Notes under the pieces: model-generated
What the model saw: the letters and a program-made list of their open reading frames with translations, nothing else
Databases searched by the model: none
Told to the model about the DNA's origin: nothing
In this document: positions 16,496-27,290 of the stretch, one piece after another
Position numbering within the stretch: the stretch's first letter is position 1
How the letters are laid out: every line of letters begins with the position of its first letter
Assembly (NCBI RefSeq): GCF_009296175.1
Contig: NZ_VOSK01000019.1
Coordinates: forward strand, 1 to 54,620
Direction: 5' to 3'
Length of the DNA stretch: 54,620 nucleotides
Origin: Microvirga tunisiensis
GTDB taxonomy: Bacteria; Pseudomonadota; Alphaproteobacteria; Rhizobiales; Beijerinckiaceae
Position numbers and translations under genes: made by a program

Positions 16496-16699
16496 CGGCA
16501 TTACGACTTCCGATTTCTCGGATTGATTCTCAAGATAGGCAGCATAGGCGGCGGGTGTCGTTCTGTCAGACGCAAGAAAGCGCTCGCGAGCCCACTGATG
16601 ATGGAGCGGTATAAGCTCACCGCCGAACCGACCGAGCGTCACCATGTCCGCCGAAACAGCCTAGGGGATCAGAATCTTTCCGGTTGTTTCTGTTGTCAT
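16496..16699 (-). pseudogene. Truncated gene remnant downstream of the LysR gene
   Basis: Four bases after the LysR stop, on the same strand, a start codon at 16699 opens a 12-codon frame (MTTETTGKILIP, stop 16661-16663). Sixteen bases later a second frame begins at 16645 (MVTLGRFGGELIPLHHQWAR) and runs with natural codon use to about 16496, where it meets the cyclase-like remnant. The pieces may be parts of one broken gene. No family recognised. Confidence 0.3.
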
Positions 16700-16703
16700 A
16701 GCG

Positions 16704-18689
<1,986 letters not shown>

Positions 18690-18785
18690 TCGCTTCACGC
18701 TCCATCTAACCCGGACCTCGAAACCGCGCGCCGCACAGTGGCTGGCGCGCGGTAACGGCTCCGCACGCCATCAAGGAAGACCACC

Positions 18786-19559
18786 ATGGAAATGCAATCA
18801 CTGAAGGGTCGCGTCGCCCTCGTCACCGGAGGAAGCACCGGACTTGGGTTCGGTGCGGCGAAGAAGCTGATCGAGGAGGGTGCGTTCGTCTACATCACGG
18901 GTCGTCGGCAGGCGGAACTGGACCGCGCTATTGGCGAACTCGGTTCAGCCGCTACCGCGATCCAGGCCGATGCCAGCAGCAAGGCGGACATGTTGCGGGT
19001 TGCCGCGGCCATCAAGTCGGCGCACGGCCAGCTCGATATCCTGTTCGCCAACGCGGGCGGCGGTCATGCAACCCCGCTGGAAGAACTGACCGAAGAACAG
19101 ATCGACCGCGAACTGAGCGTCAACATCAAGGGTGTGGTCCTGACGGTCCAGAGCCTGCTCCCGGTCCTGCGCAACGGCGCGTCCGTCGTCCTCAATGCCT
19201 CGATCACGGCCGACATGGGCCTGCCGGGTTTTGCTGTCTATGCCTCGACCAAGGCGGCCGTACGTTCGCTCGCCCGGAGCTGGACCACCGATCTCAAGCA
19301 TCGCAGGATCCGCGTCAACACGATCAGTCCCGGCGTGGTGCCGACCGAAGGCTATAGCCACGTCCAGAAGCTCAGCGACGATGACATCGCCAGCTACGTC
19401 ACCCGCGTTGCCACGGAGATCCCGGCCGGTCGTGTCGGTACCGCCGAGGACATCGCCGATGCCCTGGTCTTCCTGGCCTCCGACTCCAGCAAGTACATCA
19501 CCGGGATCGACCTGATCGTCGATGGCGGCATGACGCGCGTCTATGCAGGGAGGAACTGA
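18786..19559 (+). CDS. Short-chain dehydrogenase/reductase
   Basis: A 257-residue classical SDR: cofactor loop [10 protein letters not shown] (about 15-24), NAG segment (FANAGGG), catalytic Ser ([10 protein letters not shown]) and Y-x-x-x-K ([10 protein letters not shown], about 152-156). The C-terminal [16 protein letters not shown] matches the usual SDR ending, in which G-D-G-G-x lines the binding site. AAGGAAGACC precedes the ATG. It is second in the operon, 96 bases after the first gene and two bases before the next. Confidence 0.92.
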   Translation: MEMQSLKGRVALVTGGSTGLGFGAAKKLIEEGAFVYITGRRQAELDRAIGELGSAATAIQADASSKADMLRVAAAIKSAHGQLDILFANAGGGHATPLEELTEEQIDRELSVNIKGVVLTVQSLLPVLRNGASVVLNASITADMGLPGFAVYASTKAAVRSLARSWTTDLKHRRIRVNTISPGVVPTEGYSHVQKLSDDDIASYVTRVATEIPAGRVGTAEDIADALVFLASDSSKYITGIDLIVDGGMTRVYAGRN

Positions 19560-19561
19560 TC

Positions 19562-19891
19562 ATGAGGGAGGAACCGATCATAAACGCGAGAAAATCCCTG
19601 GAGCGACATATCATCTGCGAGCTTCGCTGCGAGACGGCCAACCGTGACAGGGTCCGGGACCTGATCCTGAGGTTCGTTGAACCCGCTCGGCTGGAGGACG
19701 GCTGCATCTACTACGACCTCCACCAGAGGATCGATGATCCCAACACGTTCTACATTCTCGACGGATGGACGGACCAGGCTGCCGTGGATGCCCATGCCGC
19801 CAACCCGCATGTTGCCGAGGTGATGAAAGAGCTCGGTCCCCTTCTGACCTTTGGTCCCTCGATCACGCTATGCGCCCGCGTCAGCGATTGA
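19562..19891 (+). CDS. Antibiotic biosynthesis monooxygenase (ABM/YgiN-like) protein
   Basis: A 109-residue dimeric ferredoxin-like domain of the ABM family. Visible elements are the first strand ([20 protein letters not shown]), the family core [20 protein letters not shown], and [20 protein letters not shown]. Relatives are quinol or polyketide monooxygenases without cofactor, or heme-degrading proteins; here a quinone/aromatic role fits the other redox enzymes in the operon. It begins two bases after the SDR stop, with GAGGAACTG as ribosome site inside that gene. Confidence 0.85.
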   Translation: MREEPIINARKSLERHIICELRCETANRDRVRDLILRFVEPARLEDGCIYYDLHQRIDDPNTFYILDGWTDQAAVDAHAANPHVAEVMKELGPLLTFGPSITLCARVSD

Positions 19892-19928
19892 TCCGCCGCT
19901 CGAAGCCCTCACACCGACAGGTACAGCA

Positions 19929-20813
19929 ATGACATCGACCAATCCCCTCGTTACCTTGAACAACGGCGTTCGGATGCCAGCTCTCGGGCTCGGCGTCTTC
20001 CAGTCGAAACCGGAAGAAACCGTCGACGCTGTCGTGACCGCCCTGAACGGCGGATACCGCCTCATCGACACGGCAGCCGCCTATATGAATGAACGCGAGG
20101 TCGGAGAGGGCATCCGTCGTGCTGAGGTCGATCGCGCCGACGTCTTCGTGGAGACCAAGATCTGGATCACCGACTACGGCTTCGACAGCGCCCTTCGCGC
20201 CTTCGATGTCAGCCTGAACAAACTCGGTGTCGACTATCTCGATCTATGGCTGCTGCATCAGCCGCTCGCCAAGGAATTCGACAAGACGATCCAGGCGTAC
20301 AAGGCGGCTGAGCGTCTTTTGGCCGAAGGTCGCGTGCGTGCCATCGGCGTCTCGAACCTGGTCCCCTCCAGGCTGGAGCAATTGATATCGGAGACGGGGA
20401 TCGTCCCAGCGGTCAATCAAATCCAGGTCCATCCCTATTATACCCAGCCGGACCTGCGCGCTGCCAACGAGAAGCACGGCATCCTCACCCAGTCGTGGTC
20501 GCCTATCGGCGGAGCCTATACCTATCGCGGCAACGACAGGAATCCGCTTCTGGACCCCGTAGTCCTGTCCCTGGCGCAGAAGTATTCCAAGACCGCGGCC
20601 CAGGTCATTCTTCGCTGGCATCTCGACCACGGCTTCTCGGCCATTCCGAAGTCCGTGAGGCCGGAGCGCATCGCCGAGAACTTCGACGTCTTCGACTTCT
20701 CCCTGACCCTCGACGAAATCGCATCGATTGACGCGCTGGACACGGGCGTTCGCGGCGGCCCCGACCCGGAATCGCTCGATCTGGAGACCTACGGCTTCGT
20801 CATCCCGGATTGA
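19929..20813 (+). CDS. Aldo/keto reductase (diketogluconate reductase type)
   Basis: A 294-residue aldo/keto reductase of the AKR5-like group. It has NNGVRMPALGLGVFQ at the N-terminus, catalytic Asp-Tyr in RLIDTAAAYMNE (about 48-59), Lys in VETKIW (about 82), His in LLHQPL and the NADPH-binding IPKSVRPERIAENF near 240. ATG 19929 was chosen over the earlier in-frame start, which overlaps the ABM gene. It is not closely similar to the first AKR of the operon, so the two probably act on different carbonyls. Confidence 0.9.
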   Translation: MTSTNPLVTLNNGVRMPALGLGVFQSKPEETVDAVVTALNGGYRLIDTAAAYMNEREVGEGIRRAEVDRADVFVETKIWITDYGFDSALRAFDVSLNKLGVDYLDLWLLHQPLAKEFDKTIQAYKAAERLLAEGRVRAIGVSNLVPSRLEQLISETGIVPAVNQIQVHPYYTQPDLRAANEKHGILTQSWSPIGGAYTYRGNDRNPLLDPVVLSLAQKYSKTAAQVILRWHLDHGFSAIPKSVRPERIAENFDVFDFSLTLDEIASIDALDTGVRGGPDPESLDLETYGFVIPD

Positions 20814-20891
20814 TCATGGACGATATGTCGGGTGGGGACAGATCCACAATCGCCCCTACCGCCATTGATGTCTTATCGAAAGGAACGTTCC

Positions 20892-21659
20892 ATGAGCCGC
20901 ATCTTCGTCACAGGGTCCACCGATGGCCTCGGTCTTGCCGCTGCCCGCACTCTCATGGCCGACGGTCACGAGGTCGTGCTGCACGCCCGGTCGAAGGAAC
21001 GTGCGTCTGCGGTTTCCGCACTGTCGTCCCGGTCGGCAGGTGTCGTCATCGGCGATCTCAGCAGCGGAGCCGAAACCCGATCTGTCGCGGACCAGCTGAA
21101 CAGGATCGGCCGCATGGATGCCGTGATCCACAATGCCGGGATTTACCTTGAAGGAAGTCGCGGCAACACGCCCGAAGGACACGCCAGGACACTCGCGGTG
21201 AACACGCTGGCCCCGTATATCCTCACCGCTCTGATCGAGCGGCCGGATCGTCTTGTCTATCTCAGCAGTGGCATGCACCGGAGCGGAAGCGGCTCGCTGC
21301 GGGACATCGACTGGACGACTCGCGAATGGAGCGCCAGCCAGGCCTATTCCGAAACCAAGCTTCACGTCGCGACGCTCGCCGCAGCGGTCGCCCGTCACTG
21401 GCCCGAGGTCTTCAGCAACGCGGTCGATCCCGGCTGGGTGCCGACGAAGATGGGCGGAGCCGGAGCGCCGGACGACCTGAAAAAGGGGCACCTGACGCAG
21501 ACATGGCTTGCCGTCAGCGACGAACCCGCTGCCAAGGTCAGCGGCTTCTACTGGCACCACCGTCAGCAGAGAAAAGCCGCCCCGGAAGTTACTGACCCCG
21601 GCTTCCAGGATCAGCTCGTCGAGAAACTCACCGAGCTGACTGGCATCAGCCTGTTTTGA
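20892..21659 (+). CDS. Short-chain dehydrogenase/reductase
   Basis: A 255-residue atypical SDR. The N-terminal GSTDGLGLAAARTL is the cofactor loop, HNAG (about 80) the central motif, and YSETK (about 156-160) the active-site Tyr/Lys preceded by LSSGMH. The ending WHHRQQRKAAPEVTDP is typical of retinol-dehydrogenase-like SDRs. AAAGGAACG precedes ATG 20892. Its stop overlaps the presumed TTG start of the flavin monooxygenase. Confidence 0.9.
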   Translation: MSRIFVTGSTDGLGLAAARTLMADGHEVVLHARSKERASAVSALSSRSAGVVIGDLSSGAETRSVADQLNRIGRMDAVIHNAGIYLEGSRGNTPEGHARTLAVNTLAPYILTALIERPDRLVYLSSGMHRSGSGSLRDIDWTTREWSASQAYSETKLHVATLAAAVARHWPEVFSNAVDPGWVPTKMGGAGAPDDLKKGHLTQTWLAVSDEPAAKVSGFYWHHRQQRKAAPEVTDPGFQDQLVEKLTELTGISLF

Positions 21660-22810
21660 TTCCGAAACAGAGACCACGAAAGAACTTCGCCTTGAGCGCC
21701 GCCGCCCAGCAAGCCAGAGCTATCGAAAGCCGGAGGAGCGCCGTAATCGTCGGTGCGTCCTTGTCCGGCCTGATGACGGCGCTCGTCCTGTCGCGCATCG
21801 GTTTTGCCGTTACGGTGCTGGAGCGCTCGGACAATTCGTTCCGAACAGGTGCGGCCCTTCACGTGGACCACGGGCTGCTCGCAAGACTGACCGGAAATCG
21901 AATGCACAATCCCCTGGCACCTGGAATCCAGTCCTGGTTCACGGTCCATGCGGGCCTGCTCGGCGCTGCGCGATCCCATCCCCTGATCGATATCCGGCAG
22001 GGTATGTCGGTCGAAAGCGTCGGCCAGAACACGGAAAGCGCCTGGGTCGTCGCCGCCAACGGTCAGAGGTTCGGCGGCGATCTCGTCGTCGGAGCGGATG
22101 GCCACAACAGTGTGGTCCGGCGAACGGTATCGCCAGAAAAACCGAACGCCACGTTTGCCGGATATTCCATCTGGCTCGGTGTCGTGCAGGAATCCTCTCT
22201 CGGACCTAATGTCCGCTGGCCAAGCGAGACCGCGTTTCTCGGCGGCGGTGACGAATATCTACTGGGCTATCCTCTGCCTGGCTCCGACGGTTCGGTCGAG
22301 AAAGGACATCGCCAGCTCGGCTGGGCCTGGTACGATTCCAGCCGGAATGGTCTTTTCCGTGAGAAGGGATGCGTGGCCGGAAATGTGGTTTCGCACTCGC
22401 TGAAAGCCGCCGACGTACCGGAACAGACGCTTCGGGAAATGGCGAGCGATGCCGAACGCTGGCCTTCTCTCTGGCATGACGCCATTCTCGACAGCATCAA
22501 GCGGAAGGCTGTCATCGGCACGCCGATCACTGAATACGTTCCCGACAGGCTCGTCGAAGGTCGTCTCGCACTCGTCGGCGACGCCGCCCATGTTCCGACT
22601 CCCATGACAGGCAACGGATTCAGGGCCTCCCTGCTCGACGCCGAAGCCTTGGCTGAATGCCTTTCCGGCGAGGTGTCTGGGTCTGGTCCGCTCCAGTCGT
22701 CGCTTGTGAAATACCAGACCCTGAGACTGAACGATGTCCGCCGATTGGTTCAGTCGGGCCAGGACTTCAGCCGAAACTTTGCGGCATCCCGAACGCGCGG
22801 CCAGCCTTAG
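21656..22810 (+). CDS. FAD-dependent aromatic-ring-type monooxygenase
   Basis: The 384-residue protein carries the FAD-binding GASLSGL motif (about residue 32-38) and the second FAD motif GDAAHVPTPMTGNGFRASLL (about 308-327) of group A flavoprotein monooxygenases. An NADPH/FAD DG motif is seen in VGADGHNSVVR (about 150). The start is unsure: the frame opens with TTG at 21656, four bases inside the preceding gene, but no ATG occurs before the Rossmann fold; TTG 21692 is an alternative. Substrate unknown; neighbours suggest hydroxylation followed by reductions. Confidence 0.85.
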   Translation: MIPKQRPRKNFALSAAAQQARAIESRRSAVIVGASLSGLMTALVLSRIGFAVTVLERSDNSFRTGAALHVDHGLLARLTGNRMHNPLAPGIQSWFTVHAGLLGAARSHPLIDIRQGMSVESVGQNTESAWVVAANGQRFGGDLVVGADGHNSVVRRTVSPEKPNATFAGYSIWLGVVQESSLGPNVRWPSETAFLGGGDEYLLGYPLPGSDGSVEKGHRQLGWAWYDSSRNGLFREKGCVAGNVVSHSLKAADVPEQTLREMASDAERWPSLWHDAILDSIKRKAVIGTPITEYVPDRLVEGRLALVGDAAHVPTPMTGNGFRASLLDAEALAECLSGEVSGSGPLQSSLVKYQTLRLNDVRRLVQSGQDFSRNFAASRTRGQP

Positions 22811-22849
22811 GCTCTGCGTGCAGTTCCTACGATAACGATGGAGACGACC

Positions 22850-23542
22850 ATGTACGACCTGAAAACGATGAACCCCGCCATGGGGCGTTATGAACACGAC
22901 GTCCTGGAGAGCGATCTGTGGAAACGGCCACAGTTGTCGGCGCGGGATCGCAGCATCCTGACGGTCAGCGTACTGATCGCCCGGAACCAGTCCTTCGAGA
23001 TGACCAACCATTTTGGCCTGGCCCTCGAGAACGGCGTCACGCCTGCCGAGTTGTCTGAGATCATCACGCATCTTTCTTTCTATTCCGGCTGGGCCAACGG
23101 TACACTGGCGGCGTCCATCGCCAGCCAGGTCTTCGCGGAACGCGGTATCGGTCTCGACCAGCTCCCGGCGCCAACGGTCGAATTCCTTCCGATTGACGAG
23201 GACATCGAAGCCAATCGTGCGGCGATTGTCGACCAGACGGTAGGTCCGACCTTCCAGCCATTGGTGGACTTCACGACGAATGTCCTGTTCCGCGATCTCT
23301 GGCTTCGTCCGGGTCTCGCGCCGCGAGATCGCAGCCTTGCAACGGTGGCGGCACTGGTCGCGGCCTCGCACTTTCCGCAGGTCAGCTTCCATCTGAACAA
23401 GGCGATGGAGAACGGAATGACGGAGACTGAAGCCGCCGAGGCGATCACGCACCTCGCATTCTATGCCGGTTGGCCGAATGCCATGTCCTCAGTTGCCGTT
23501 GCCAAGGCGGTCTTCGAAAAGCGCCGGACAACCGTTTCATAA
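22850..23542 (+). CDS. Carboxymuconolactone decarboxylase family protein, duplicated domain
   Basis: A 230-residue protein built of two CMD-like repeats, each ending in a similar helix: ENGVTPAELSEIITHLSFYS (first half) and ENGMTETEAAEAITHLAFYA (second half). The redox C-x-x-C of AhpD is absent, so a decarboxylase or carrier-like role is more likely than peroxidase support. ATG 22850 has GGAGACGACC upstream and is preferred over ATG 22838. It is the last complete gene before the IS481 insertion. Confidence 0.88.
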   Translation: MYDLKTMNPAMGRYEHDVLESDLWKRPQLSARDRSILTVSVLIARNQSFEMTNHFGLALENGVTPAELSEIITHLSFYSGWANGTLAASIASQVFAERGIGLDQLPAPTVEFLPIDEDIEANRAAIVDQTVGPTFQPLVDFTTNVLFRDLWLRPGLAPRDRSLATVAALVAASHFPQVSFHLNKAMENGMTETEAAEAITHLAFYAGWPNAMSSVAVAKAVFEKRRTTVS

Positions 23543-23566
23543 TCAAAACTGAGAAGGATCGCGAAA

Positions 23567-23640
23567 ATGGCTCCGAAGCTGTTTCAGACAGGCCTCATGT
23601 GTATCGTCTCGGCAGCGTCAGGAACCTCGAGTCCTCACCC
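23567..23640 (+). pseudogene. 5' stub of the next operon gene, cut by IS481
   Basis: Twenty-four bases after the CMD gene a good ribosome site (GAGAAGGA) and ATG at 23567 open a frame reading MAPKLFQTGLMCIVSAASGT and a few more residues before the insertion sequence begins at 23641. The frame continues into the element for a dozen codons. The matching 3' part is not found beyond the element, where an unrelated gene lies on the opposite strand. The identity of the lost gene cannot be told. Confidence 0.55.
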
Positions 23641-24626
23641 TAGTTGTCTGGATGCGAGACCTCCTTGGCATGAGCGATGACCTGGAGGGCTGGCGGCAAC
23701 GCGTCTGCATCGGGTGGCTTGTAGCGGCGGTTGGCGAGCTTCGGCTCGGCAGCCAGGCGGCTTCGCACAACCTCATCCGGGGATCGCCCCTTGAGCACGC
23801 GTTGACGTCTTCTGTTATAGGCCTGATTGAAGCCCTTGAGCAGCGTCTCGAGGTCCCGATGGCTGTAGATGGTGATGCCCAGCACCTCGCGCTGCACCCG
23901 CCCGTTGAAGCGCTCCACGAGACCATTGGTCTGCGGCGTGTAGGGCTTGGTCTTGCGGTGCTCCAGCTTCAGCTGGCGGCAGGCGTCCTCGAAAGCATCC
24001 GCCGTGAAGCAGGATCCTCGATCCGTCAGGACGTGCGTGACCTTGAAGGGGAAGGCGCGCACCGCCTCTTTCAGGAAGGCGACCGCGCTGGTGGCCAGCT
24101 CATCGTCCTTGACGGCCAGGTGCACCCAGCGCGAGCAGCGGTCGATGGCCACATACAAATAGCGTTTGCGGCGCTCCCCGTCGGCGGTCTGCAGCTTGGG
24201 CAGGTGCTTGATGTCGATGTGCACGAAGCCGAGATCATAGTCCTTGAACGTGCCGCTCTTGCGCTGGCGCTGCTGCGCCGGGGGCAATCGTCCCAGACCC
24301 TCGGCCTTGAGGATGCGGTAGACGGCATCGCGGTTGAGATGCGGCAGGAAATGCGTGACGATGAAGGTCAGATCGTCGAGCGGAAAGCCGGTGGCCTGGC
24401 GCAGGACGCAGACGATGGCGCGCTCCTCGTCCGTGGCTTTCCAGGGCAGCTTGTGCGGCCGGCTGGAATGGTCCTGGCAGTCCTGGGCTCCGCGCTTGCG
24501 CCACTTGCGGATGGTCTCGGTGCTCACGCTGAAGCGCTGGGCCAGCACGCCGGTGGGCTCTCTCGAGCGGGCGATCTCCTGGCGGACAGCGGGGGTGGTG
24601 CGGGCTTGCGGATGAAGGGAGTGCAT
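23640..24626 (-). CDS. IS481-family DDE transposase
   Basis: A 328-residue transposase. N-terminal HTH (LAQRFSVSTETIRKWRKRGA, about 30-50) is followed by an rve/DDE integrase core: first Asp in FVHIDIKHLPKL (about 135), second Asp in VLTDRGSCF (about 200), Glu in NGLVERFNGRVQ (about 236). All three catalytic residues are present, so it may be active. ATG 24626 follows AGGAGGACGTG. The stop TAG at 23640-23642 is formed across the element/target junction (AAC-TAG), a feature seen when CTAG is the target. Confidence 0.92.
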   Translation of the reverse strand: MHSLHPQARTTPAVRQEIARSREPTGVLAQRFSVSTETIRKWRKRGAQDCQDHSSRPHKLPWKATDEERAIVCVLRQATGFPLDDLTFIVTHFLPHLNRDAVYRILKAEGLGRLPPAQQRQRKSGTFKDYDLGFVHIDIKHLPKLQTADGERRKRYLYVAIDRCSRWVHLAVKDDELATSAVAFLKEAVRAFPFKVTHVLTDRGSCFTADAFEDACRQLKLEHRKTKPYTPQTNGLVERFNGRVQREVLGITIYSHRDLETLLKGFNQAYNRRRQRVLKGRSPDEVVRSRLAAEPKLANRRYKPPDADALPPALQVIAHAKEVSHPDN

Positions 24627-24737
24627 CACGTCCTCCTGCGGTGAGAAGCTCGGCGTCGCAGGCCGTCAAAGCGCCAAGTGTACTCCTCAATGGCGTAACG
24701 CACCCGATCCCAACAACGTTCCGCCACCAAACAACTA
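23641..24737 (-). mobile_element. IS481-family insertion sequence, complete copy
   Basis: A 1.1-kb element with one transposase gene on the minus strand. Its termini are imperfect inverted repeats: TAGTTGTCTGG at 23641 and, read inward from the other end, TAGTTGTTTGG from 24737. Both flanks show CTAG (23640-23643 and 24735-24738), the known preferred target of IS481, so CTAG may be a 4-base target duplication and the element proper 23644-24734. The first 131 bases of its transcribed-strand end are identical to 54490-54620. Confidence 0.85.
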
Positions 24738-25055
24738 GCCCTGGATCGAATTCAGGTAGGCAATCAGGTCGTTGATCTGGGCGGGGTCGAGCTGGAACTG
24801 GGGCATGGAGGGATGGCCCGTCGTGATGCCTTCCGCAAGGGCCTCCGCCAGGTCCTCAATGGGATAGCGCGTGTGCAAGGTCCGGAAGGGTGGCGCTTCC
24901 GGAAGGGGACTGTCGCCGACACGGCCGATGGCATGGCATTGGGAGCAGTTCGTCTGCGCGAACGTAAATCCGCGCTGTGCCCGGCCCGACTGGGCCATGG
25001 CGGCCGTCGAGAGGCATGCGACGGCAAGGCAGACAAGGGTGAGCCGCTTCATCAT
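24735..25055 (-). CDS. Class I c-type cytochrome
   Basis: A 106-residue exported monoheme cytochrome c: signal peptide (LTLVCLAVACLSTAAMAQ), heme site CSQCH (about 37-41) and a distal methionine in HPSMPQF (about 82), with the C-terminal helix INDLIAYLNSIQG. It is periplasmic and would carry electrons. Its start overlaps the stop of the preceding gene by four bases, so they are coupled. The stop codon (TAG, on the plus strand CTA at 24735-24737) lies in the CTAG at the IS481 boundary, so the insertion may have trimmed a residue or two. Confidence 0.9.
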   Translation of the reverse strand: MMKRLTLVCLAVACLSTAAMAQSGRAQRGFTFAQTNCSQCHAIGRVGDSPLPEAPPFRTLHTRYPIEDLAEALAEGITTGHPSMPQFQLDPAQINDLIAYLNSIQG

Positions 25056-25456
25056 CGATGCTCCCCTGCCCTGCCGGGTTCCGCCGCCGTCACCGAAACG
25101 ACCTGGAACGTATACGGCTTGCCATCGTCGTCCTCGATGGTGACGTATTCGCCTTCGGCAAAACGGTGCTGGTGCAGGCGGTAGCCCGCCTCCTCGTCGC
25201 CGGGACGATCTTGGTTATAGTCGATCATCCAGGTCGCCCCGCCGGCCCCGCCGGGCCGATGGACCAGGACACCCTGGCGCTCGCCCTCATTGGCCCAGAA
25301 GCGGTGGACCCGGCAGCGATCCCGTTTCAGTGCCCATTCGTCCTGATCGAGATGTCCCTCCGCATCGAGCGGCACGGTAATGACATAGCCGTAACGTGAA
25401 CTTCCCTCGGGAAACTGCTTGCTGCGGGCCAGATGGAGCGTGACGTAATGGAGCAT
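25052..25456 (-). CDS. Conserved hypothetical protein coupled to cytochrome c
   Basis: A 134-residue soluble protein with no family recognised. It starts at ATG 25456 with GGGAGGAATCG upstream (MLHYVTLHLARSKQFPEGSS). Aromatic and acidic residues are spread evenly, with possible beta-strand segments (YGYVITVPLDAEG, EGEYVTIEDDDGKPYTFQVV). Transcribed into the cytochrome c gene with a 4-base overlap. A FixK/FNR-type box lies 81-94 bases upstream, which suggests oxygen-dependent control of both genes. Confidence 0.7.
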   Translation of the reverse strand: MLHYVTLHLARSKQFPEGSSRYGYVITVPLDAEGHLDQDEWALKRDRCRVHRFWANEGERQGVLVHRPGGAGGATWMIDYNQDRPGDEEAGYRLHQHRFAEGEYVTIEDDDGKPYTFQVVSVTAAEPGRAGEHR

Positions 25457-25536
25457 CGATTCCTCCCAGGATTCACGCGGGTCTCGAGCAGACCTCGACA
25501 TTGTGGCAAAGCTTAGAGACAAGCGGCGCCACGACC

Positions 25537-25550
25537 TTGATCCTGATCAA
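25537..25550. promoter_or_regulatory. Perfect FNR/FixK-type box
   Basis: TTGAT-CCTG-ATCAA at 25537-25550 is a perfect palindrome matching the FNR/FixK consensus. Its centre is about 87 bases before the ATG of the 134-residue protein/cytochrome c pair on the minus strand, a distance compatible with class II activation (about -41) and a 45-base leader. The MBL gene ends on the other side at 25578. Confidence 0.65.
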
Positions 25551-25577
25551 TTCGTCGCGGAATCAGGGGCGGGCAAG

Positions 25578-27182
25578 TCAGCCGGACTGGTCCTTGGATC
25601 CGTTCTTCAAGGCATCCCTGATGCGCCGGATGATGACCCCTTTCGCTTTCCTGTCGGCCGCCGCCTCGACGGCGTCGCTGATCTCGAGCAGCATTTCCGC
25701 ATAGTCGTTGTGCCAGTCGCGGTGCCCGGCGCCCGCAGGCGGCAGGCGCTCCTCGTGTCGCTCGATCCGGACCGCCCGATCGCCCGCCAGATCATAGACG
25801 TCGTCGATCTCAGGGATAACGGCGCCGGGCACGTGATCAAGATCGGCGAGCGACGCTTGGAGCGCCTTGAGGGGCGCATCCTCCCCATGCACGAGGAAGA
25901 CCCCGCGCCGGACCGGGAGGCGCTCGGACAGCCACGCCTTCAGCTCCGGCCCGTCCGCATGCCCGGAGTAGAGGTCGAGCGACCGCATGCGGGCGCGGAC
26001 CTTCACCTCCTCGCCGTGGATCCGCACCTTCGAGGCACCGTCCTGGAGGATGCGTCCGAGCGTGCCCTGCGCCTGGAAGCCGACGAAGAGGACCGTCGCC
26101 TCGTCCCGCCAGAGCCAGTCCTTCAGGTGATGCCGGATGCGGCCCGCCTCGCACATGCCGCTGGCCGCGATGATGATGTGGAAGCTGTGGATGCGATCGA
26201 TGGCCTTGCTCTGCTCCACGGTCTCCGTGAAGCGGACCCAGCGGGATTCAAGCGCCTGGACCAGATCGGCGCCGTTCCTGAGTTCCCCGGCATGCCGCTT
26301 GAAGATGCCGCTGGCTTTCGTGGCCAGGGGCGAGTCGATGAAGATCGGGATGTCCGGCAACTCGCCCGTTTCCATCAGTTCCATCAGGTCGACGAGAAGC
26401 TCCTGCGTCCGCTCGACCGCGAACGACGGAATGAGCAACACCCCGCTCCGATGCATCGCCGCCCGCACCTCGTCGCGCAGCAGTCCGCGGCGGCTCTCAA
26501 TGGTGGTGCCAGCGCGATCCGTGCTGCCATAGGTGGATTCCAGGAGGACGTAGTCGAGGTCCTGTGGGCCGTCGGGATCGGGCTGGAGGAGCTTGTGGTC
26601 GGGCCCAACATCGCCGGAGAACAGGAGGCGCGTCGGCTTCTCGTTACCGCCTGGCGTCACCTCCATCTCGATCGAGGCCGAGCCCAGGAGATGGCCCGCG
26701 TTCCAGTAGCGGGCGCGGAAGCCGGGGGCGACGTCCTGCCATTGGCCGTAAGCCACCGGCCGGAACTGCCCGAGGCACGCGACGGCGTCCTCCTGCGTGT
26801 AGATCGGGGATACCGTCTCCCGCCCGCGGCGGCGGTTGCGGCGGTTGAGTTGATCGACCTCCATCTCCTGGATGTAGCCGGAGTCCGGCAGCATGATGGA
26901 CGCCAGATCAGCCGTTCCGGCGGTCGCGTAGATCGGGCCATCGAACCCGGCCTTCACGAGCTTCGGCACGAGGCCGCTATGATCGATGTGGGCGTGGGTG
27001 AGGCAGAGCGCATCGATCCCTGCGGCGCGGAACGGGAAATGCTGGTAGTTGAGCTCCCTCTCCTCCTTCGATCCCTGGAACATGCCGCAGTCGACCAGGA
27101 CGCGGACCGCTTCCGTCTCGAGCATGAAGCAGGATCCCGTCACGGTTCGGGCGGCGCCGTGGAAGTGGAGGCGAAGCGACAA
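25578..27182 (-). CDS. MBL-fold RNA-processing-type hydrolase (beta-CASP/CPSF-like)
   Basis: A 534-residue metallo-beta-lactamase fold protein of the YsiA/CPSF73-like group. It has the metal motif HAHIDHSG (about 60-67), further ligands in NAGHLLGSAS and FSGDVG, the beta-CASP domain in the middle and the C-terminal RNA-specificity part with ASGMCEAGRIRHHL and YSGHAD. Members act as endo- or exoribonucleases. I chose TTG 27182 because AGGAGG sits five bases upstream (27188-27193) and the protein then begins LSLRLHFHGAARTVTGSC. It is often found with stress and low-oxygen genes, as here. Confidence 0.9.
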   Translation of the reverse strand: MSLRLHFHGAARTVTGSCFMLETEAVRVLVDCGMFQGSKEERELNYQHFPFRAAGIDALCLTHAHIDHSGLVPKLVKAGFDGPIYATAGTADLASIMLPDSGYIQEMEVDQLNRRNRRRGRETVSPIYTQEDAVACLGQFRPVAYGQWQDVAPGFRARYWNAGHLLGSASIEMEVTPGGNEKPTRLLFSGDVGPDHKLLQPDPDGPQDLDYVLLESTYGSTDRAGTTIESRRGLLRDEVRAAMHRSGVLLIPSFAVERTQELLVDLMELMETGELPDIPIFIDSPLATKASGIFKRHAGELRNGADLVQALESRWVRFTETVEQSKAIDRIHSFHIIIAASGMCEAGRIRHHLKDWLWRDEATVLFVGFQAQGTLGRILQDGASKVRIHGEEVKVRARMRSLDLYSGHADGPELKAWLSERLPVRRGVFLVHGEDAPLKALQASLADLDHVPGAVIPEIDDVYDLAGDRAVRIERHEERLPPAGAGHRDWHNDYAEMLLEISDAVEAAADRKAKGVIIRRIRDALKNGSKDQSG

Positions 27183-27258
27183 GGGAACCTCCTGGATGAC
27201 GAGGAAGCATCGAGCAGGGAGAATGGCACCTTGGTACACCCTCGTCGAGCCGTTAGGT

Positions 27259-27272
27259 TTGATCCATGACAA
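27259..27272. promoter_or_regulatory. Imperfect FNR/FixK-like site
   Basis: TTGAT-CCAT-GACAA at 27259-27272 matches one half-site fully and the other in three of five bases. It lies between the divergent MBL gene (83 bases to its start) and DUF1003 gene (25 bases to its ATG). The position is suitable for regulating the MBL gene. Weak on its own; the perfect box 1.7 kb away makes it more credible. Confidence 0.3.
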
Positions 27273-27290
27273 ACCAGCGGAACGGCGATC

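Noticed and set aside
25503-27269. 588-residue plus-strand frame opposite the MBL hydrolase
   Set aside because: Antisense to a gene with clear metal motifs; no domain seen.
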